Shown: positions 59,981 to 64,000 of the stretch, piece by piece
How positions within the stretch are numbered: position 1 is the first letter of the stretch
Layout of the letters: each line of letters opens with the position of its first letter
Assembly: GCA_024403795.1 (NCBI GenBank)
Contig: JAKSRD010000001.1
Location: forward strand, 62,001 to 126,000
Direction: 5' to 3'
DNA: 64,000 bases
Source of the DNA: Saccharofermentans sp.
Lineage (GTDB): Bacteria > Bacillota > Clostridia > Saccharofermentanales > Saccharofermentanaceae
The notes under the pieces: model-generated
The model's database searches: none
What the model saw: the letters and a program-made list of their open reading frames with translations, nothing else
Told to the model about the DNA's origin: nothing
Position numbers and translations under genes: made by a program

Positions 59981-60637
59981 TTAATACATCGGAACATAGT
60001 CTGTCATTGCCTTTGTGATGACTTCAGTAAGCTCGTCAGCAAGCTTGAGTCCGCCCGTTTCAACAGCTTCCTCAGATAAAGGATTCTCTTCAAAACCGGC
60101 TCCGAGACAATAATACAGAGAACTGTTTGGTCCGGTATGCATTCTGCGGTGGTACATAAGTCCGCACACAAGTTCCGAGGCTTCATCACCGATCGCTATG
60201 ACCGGAACGCCGTTCTTCGTTACGGAATCGAGCAATGCATCTTTTCCGCTCTCCGTAAGTTCGGGAGAACCGGTGATGATGATGACCATCTTGTCAGAAT
60301 AATCAGTAGGCATATCTTCTGATATAAGCTCGCCCTCCGGACTGTAGACCATCCTATGGAATGACGATCCCCTAATCGGCATATTCTCCCTGCTGACCAT
60401 TGCCGGACTGATGTAACTGATCTTGGAAGCGATACCGTCAAATTCAGTCATCGTTTCACCGATCCAATAGATGGTTATGTCATTCGAAGCAAGTGCCTGC
60501 ACATCAGCTTCGACAGACTCTTTGACTGCGATAGAAGCATTTCTCTTAACTGTTGAGCCAAATATAGAAGCCGCAAACAGGAAGAACATTGCGGCAAGAA
60601 AAGCAATTACGACAAGACCGGTCTTATTCCCCCTCAT
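59981..60637 (-). CDS. Membrane-anchored protein of unknown function
   Basis: A 218-residue protein with one N-terminal membrane helix (TGLVVIAFLAAMFFLFAASIF) and an outside alpha/beta domain (DKMVIIITGSPELTESGKDALL, GVPVIAIGDEASELV, NSSLYYCLGAGFEENPLSEEAVE). The strand-helix order resembles a small Rossmann-type fold. No family is recognised. It overlaps the SseB-like gene by 4 bases and is the last gene of the glpK operon. Confidence 0.65.
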   Translation of the reverse strand: MRGNKTGLVVIAFLAAMFFLFAASIFGSTVKRNASIAVKESVEADVQALASNDITIYWIGETMTEFDGIASKISYISPAMVSRENMPIRGSSFHRMVYSPEGELISEDMPTDYSDKMVIIITGSPELTESGKDALLDSVTKNGVPVIAIGDEASELVCGLMYHRRMHTGPNSSLYYCLGAGFEENPLSEEAVETGGLKLADELTEVITKAMTDYVPMY

Positions 60638-61377
60638 TCAATGCCTCTTGAGACATAAGGCTTAACGCCTTCTATTACTTGTTTTGCAAAATCCTCTTCG
60701 CTAGATACTACCATTGCATCCATGTTATCAAGATATGAGAGACTGTACTTTCTCAAATTCTCCAACGTGTATTTCAAAGGTTCACCTTCACCCTCCGCCT
60801 TGGCAACAATGAGCCAGATAAGACGGTCGGTACCGTTCTCTCGCATAAGTCTTACCCAGATATCGGACACGGTTGGCTCGATCTGAAGATAACTCTCAAG
60901 AGCAGACTTAAGCTCCGGGGGATACTTGTCCGGCTCCCCGACCTTTGCAGTACCGTCACCTCCAATGCCCATCTGTGCGGCGATCATCTTAAGCATATCC
61001 TTACCGAACAGAACCTCTTCAGAACCGGGATTGATCACAAAACCGGAAAGTCCCATCTGTGGAGCCATTACGACATCAATGAGATCAGCAAATCCCGCAA
61101 GCACTCCCGGCTGCGGTTCTTTCTTACTCTCATGTGCGACCTCAAAGCTGTCAGTATCACTGAATACGACCATGTATTTCTGACCCTTCGAATCACTTAC
61201 AGCATGGAATCTATAGTTACTCTCCGTTCCGTCTACCGGCACCAAGAATTGTGATACTGCTGCTTCCTTAAGAACAGCGATCATATTCTCTTCGGAGCTG
61301 TCCACACGGATCTTCCCGAGAAGCTCTACTAATCTCTCATTTTCTATTCTGTCTATCTTACTGGAATTCTCACTCAT
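60634..61377 (-). CDS. SseB-like domain protein
   Basis: A 247-residue protein. The N-terminal half matches the SseB type (ENERLVELLGKIRVDSSEENMI, VSQFLVPVDGTES, YMVVFSDTDSF, LAGFADLIDVVMAPQMGLSG FVINPGSE), and the C-terminal half has the family's second domain (YPPELKSALESYLQIEPTVSD, YLDNMDAMVVSS). SseB-type domains occur in proteins linked to serine sensitivity and secretion systems; the role here is unknown. ATG at 61377 with GCGAGG is used as start; the longer frame begins with a GTG at 61386. Confidence 0.75.
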   Translation of the reverse strand: MSENSSKIDRIENERLVELLGKIRVDSSEENMIAVLKEAAVSQFLVPVDGTESNYRFHAVSDSKGQKYMVVFSDTDSFEVAHESKKEPQPGVLAGFADLIDVVMAPQMGLSGFVINPGSEEVLFGKDMLKMIAAQMGIGGDGTAKVGEPDKYPPELKSALESYLQIEPTVSDIWVRLMRENGTDRLIWLIVAKAEGEGEPLKYTLENLRKYSLSYLDNMDAMVVSSEEDFAKQVIEGVKPYVSRGIE

Positions 61378-61394
61378 CTCTAACACCTCGCATT

Positions 61395-62324
61395 TCAGAA
61401 TACCATTTTAACCGCCCAAGCCCAAAATAAAAGGGTTACGAGCATAAATATCATCGACATAGACACGGCACGAGCTGAAAACTGCGGCGCCACATCAAAA
61501 TTCTCGGAATACATTACATTCATGGAACCACAAGGCATAGCACACATGAGCACGGTAACACACGCCGTCTCAGGCTGTATGTTGACAAAGTGCGATATGA
61601 GAACAACTGCTCCCATCACGATAGCGGGGCATACCATAAGTCTCAACAAAGAAACGACATATGCTTTTCTGTCCGTGATCAGTTCCTTGATCTTTACATT
61701 GGCAAGCATTGATCCCATAACGATCATGGACAACGGAACGGTCATATCGCCTATGAGCTTAAAAGTCTCTGCAAGGAAAGCCGGGAATCTCCATGGTATC
61801 ATGAACAACACTATTGCAAGTATCGAAGCTACAGATACCGTACTCTTGAATATCTCGCTGATCTTGAACTTTGTTCTTCTTGAGAAAAGATATACGGCAT
61901 ATGTATAGAAAAACAGGTTGTAGCAAAGATTGATAACTGCCGCGATAAGAAGTCCGTAACTTCCGTAAAGCGCTTCCATGAGAGGAAATCCTACGAAACC
62001 GGTATTCGCAAAAACCGTACATGTGATCATGATCCTTCGTTCGTCTTCCAATATATTCACATGCTTGAGGATCACTCTCATGACAACAAGCGAACCGCCG
62101 TAATAACAGAGTCCGACAAAAGCAGCGACCAACATTCCGTGAACCGCATCAAGCGAATATGTATACTGACTTGAATTGAGTATCATGAACGGAAGGACCG
62201 CCGTAAGAAGGAACTTGGAAAGCGCCTTCTCTGCCACGGGATCAATTACCTTGGTCTTATTCAGGATAAAACCGAGAGCCAGAAATATGAATATCTTGGC
62301 AAAAACTATATATACCTGAATCAT
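61395..62324 (-). CDS. AEC family transporter (auxin efflux carrier type)
   Basis: A 309-residue membrane protein with ten predicted helices. Family marks are IFIFLALGFILNKTKVIDPVAEKALSKFLL at the start, VFANTGFVGFPLMEALYG in the middle, and CAMPCGSMNVMYSENFDV near the end. Members export or import malonate, malate or related anions; the substrate is unknown. It lies 4 bases after glpK. Confidence 0.85.
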   Translation of the reverse strand: MIQVYIVFAKIFIFLALGFILNKTKVIDPVAEKALSKFLLTAVLPFMILNSSQYTYSLDAVHGMLVAAFVGLCYYGGSLVVMRVILKHVNILEDERRIMITCTVFANTGFVGFPLMEALYGSYGLLIAAVINLCYNLFFYTYAVYLFSRRTKFKISEIFKSTVSVASILAIVLFMIPWRFPAFLAETFKLIGDMTVPLSMIVMGSMLANVKIKELITDRKAYVVSLLRLMVCPAIVMGAVVLISHFVNIQPETACVTVLMCAMPCGSMNVMYSENFDVAPQFSARAVSMSMIFMLVTLLFWAWAVKMVF

Positions 62325-62328
62325 CCGA

Positions 62329-63867
62329 TCATTCGTTAACGGGAAGCAGAGTAGCTCTTACTGCCGAACGATATCCTTCCATCTTTTTCGATGCCTCATA
62401 TGCAGACATTTGCGGTGAGTAAGACATTCCCGACTTGTAAAAATCCGTAGTCTGCTCAACAGATTCATATATACCAGCCTTGATTCCCGCTGCAAGACCG
62501 GCGCCCATTGCGGTCATCTCGTCACTTGTTGCTCTGGTGATCTTTACACCGAGAAGATCAGATTGAAGCTGCATTAGGAAAGCACTTGCACACACTCCGC
62601 CGTCGACCTTCATCTGTCCTGCAATGATTCCCGTATCATCAGTCATCAGATTGACCAGCTCAGCTGTCTGATAAGCAATCGACTCAACACCGGCTCTGAC
62701 TATCTCAGCCCTTCCCGTTCCTCTAGTAAGTCCTGTCAGAACGCCCCTTGCCTCAGGATTCCAATATGGTGCGCCGAGTCCGGTAAATGCAGGAACAAGA
62801 TAAACCCCTCCGCAATCAACTATTGAATTACATATCTCATCGCACTCGGACGGTCTGCTGATCAATCCCAGTTCATCTTTAAGCCAGCTGATTACAGAAC
62901 CGGCCTGGAAGATGCTGCCTTCCAAAGCATAATTCGTTACGCCGTCAACAGACCAGGAACATGACGTAAGAAGTCCGTTTTTGGAGAATACCGGTTCAGT
63001 ACCGAGATTCATCAATGTAAAACTCCCCGTTCCGTACGTAGTTTTTGAATCACCTTTACCGATCGCATTCTGACCCAGCAGAGCCGCCGGCTGGTCGCCC
63101 AGAACACCGGTTATGTGAACACCGTTAACGGAGAGGAGCAATGCCGTCTCTTCCTCGTCAAAACCATTACTCTTAAGATAATCATCACTAAGCTCTATCA
63201 CGCCGTAATCCGCACAAGATTCCATAGGCTTTGCGAGAGCCTTCTCAGGTATTCCGAACAATTCCAAAAGCTTTCCGTCATAAGCTTTAGCCGTGATGTC
63301 AAAAAGCATCGTTCTGGAGCAATTGGAATAATCTGATGCAAACGATCTGCCGCCCGTAAGTCTGTATACGAGAAAACCGTCCACGGTCGCAAAATACACT
63401 TCGCCGGCATTGCAGCGTTCTCTCAGTCCTTCCACATTCTCAAGAAACCAAAGCATCTTAGTAGCCGAAAAATACGGATCGATCTTAAGACCTGTTACCT
63501 CGTTGATGCGTTTGCTCTGAGCTATGATCTCTGGTCTCTTGCAGATATCGGAAGTCCTTCTGCACTGCCATACGATTGCCTGTTCATAAGGCTTTCCTGA
63601 CGGATCAAAAGCTATGGTCGTCTCACGCTGATTCGTAATGCCCATGCAGGAGATATTTCCCTTAGCTTCGGGATGTTCTCTCATAAGCATCGCTACAGCT
63701 TTCAACACTGACAGATAGATCTCCTCTGCATCGTGACTTACCCATCCAGGTCGGGGATAGTACTGCTTAAACGTAACATGAGTACCCTCCGAGAGATTTC
63801 CCCTCTCATCAAGAAGAAAAGCCTTTGTGGAAGTAGTTCCCTGATCGATGCAAAGAATGTATCTCAT
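62329..63867 (-). CDS. glpK: Glycerol kinase
   Basis: A 512-residue FGGY kinase that makes glycerol 3-phosphate. Landmarks are CIDQGTTSTKAFLLDERGN at the N-terminus, GITNQRETTIAFDPSGKPYEQAIVWQCRRT, GDQPAALLGQNAIGKGDSKTTYGTGSFTL and GAPYWNPEARGVLTGLTRGTGRAEIVRAGVESIAYQ in the C-terminal half. The AAGGAG is well placed before the ATG at 63867. It begins 9 bases after a malQ-like gene end; no glycerol facilitator or dehydrogenase is in the window. Confidence 0.95.
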   Translation of the reverse strand: MRYILCIDQGTTSTKAFLLDERGNLSEGTHVTFKQYYPRPGWVSHDAEEIYLSVLKAVAMLMREHPEAKGNISCMGITNQRETTIAFDPSGKPYEQAIVWQCRRTSDICKRPEIIAQSKRINEVTGLKIDPYFSATKMLWFLENVEGLRERCNAGEVYFATVDGFLVYRLTGGRSFASDYSNCSRTMLFDITAKAYDGKLLELFGIPEKALAKPMESCADYGVIELSDDYLKSNGFDEEETALLLSVNGVHITGVLGDQPAALLGQNAIGKGDSKTTYGTGSFTLMNLGTEPVFSKNGLLTSCSWSVDGVTNYALEGSIFQAGSVISWLKDELGLISRPSECDEICNSIVDCGGVYLVPAFTGLGAPYWNPEARGVLTGLTRGTGRAEIVRAGVESIAYQTAELVNLMTDDTGIIAGQMKVDGGVCASAFLMQLQSDLLGVKITRATSDEMTAMGAGLAAGIKAGIYESVEQTTDFYKSGMSYSPQMSAYEASKKMEGYRSAVRATLLPVNE

Positions 63868-63876
63868 ATGAACTCC

Positions 63877-64000
63877 TTATCTGAAATAGATCCTGTTGAG
63901 ATTCCAGTACCAGTCGTTATCAATAGAATCCAGATCTTCCTTGGTGAACCTTACGACCCAGTTACCTGTAGGCGTTCCCGGAATGTTCATTCTGGTATCT
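63877..64000 (-). CDS. malQ: 4-alpha-glucanotransferase, C-terminal end (partial)
   Basis: Only the last ~40 residues are in the window, running off the edge. They read MNIPGTPTGNWVVRFTKEDL and a Tyr/Trp-rich tail ending RIYFR, which matches the typical end of MalQ (MNxPGTxxGNWxWR). MalQ disproportionates maltodextrins. It is the upstream gene of glpK in the same direction. Confidence 0.75.
   Translation of the reverse strand, partial: DTRMNIPGTPTGNWVVRFTKEDLDSIDNDWYWNLNRIYFR

Overview
The window looks like chromosomal DNA of an anaerobic member of the Clostridia (Firmicutes), probably from a gut or rumen environment. The reasons are an aspS gene behind a T-box leader, the aspS-mtaB-ireB-ruvX-DUF1292 block, a DUF4364 gene, the secG/rnr neighbourhood, a TPP riboswitch with a ThiT-type ECF component, AGGAGG-type ribosome binding sites and many sugar and nucleoside ABC transporters. 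No phage, insertion sequence, rRNA, tRNA or CRISPR array was found. I cannot name the genus from sequence alone.

Layout. 1-1193: end of a sugar-phosphate isomerase-like gene, then an FMN-dependent alpha-hydroxy-acid dehydrogenase-like gene (+). 1194-1901: a convergent intergenic region filled with two unrelated tandem repeat systems. 1902-3903: pgi (-) and a divergent DUF4364 gene. 3960-13176: a long minus-strand block running from the T-box and aspS through mtaB, ireB, ruvX, DUF1292, a small basic protein and a CPBP protease to a large secreted protein, ending at a remnant of an FtsX-type permease. 13234-16579: secG, rnr and a small Cys protein, with a plus-strand 19-residue peptide gene between rnr and secG. 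16662-21535: a Ca2+-type P-ATPase and an ABC exporter. 21862-28511: a lipoprotein with its own operator-like promoter, then a sugar ABC importer preceded by a PTS EIIC-like protein. 28784-32725 (+): metF, the MetH reactivation protein and metH. 32790-35252: three tandem paralogous membrane zinc-ribbon proteins, two with a Gly/His-rich head. 35343-36122: thiT under a TPP riboswitch. 36195-39107: alpha/beta hydrolase, Xaa-Pro aminopeptidase and acyltransferase. 39306-40067 (+): an AraC-type regulator. 40255-44829: a giant FtsX-type permease, an ArsR regulator and a DUF4004 regulator. 45028-50678: Ala-rich membrane protein, polysaccharide deacetylase, YunG-like protein, hpf, ilvN and ilvB. 50712-54014: a clostripain-like protease with a zinc-ribbon head. 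54181-59941: xpt and a BMP-type nucleoside ABC importer. 59981-64000: two small unknowns, an AEC transporter, glpK and the end of malQ.

How the parts fit. Most of the window is housekeeping: translation (aspS, mtaB, hpf), RNA decay (rnr), export (secG), one-carbon metabolism and methionine, branched-chain amino acids, purine salvage and sugar uptake. The least explained parts are intergenic: a 12-half-site alternating array (1302-1595) and a very short peptide gene with LytTR/AgrA-like direct repeats upstream (15843-16004). Among proteins, the tandem Gly/His zinc-ribbon family, an alpha/beta hydrolase with Asp at the nucleophile position, a solute-binding lipoprotein with a second membrane anchor, and the zinc-ribbon clostripain are the oddest. 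All family calls are from reading motifs; no database search was run.
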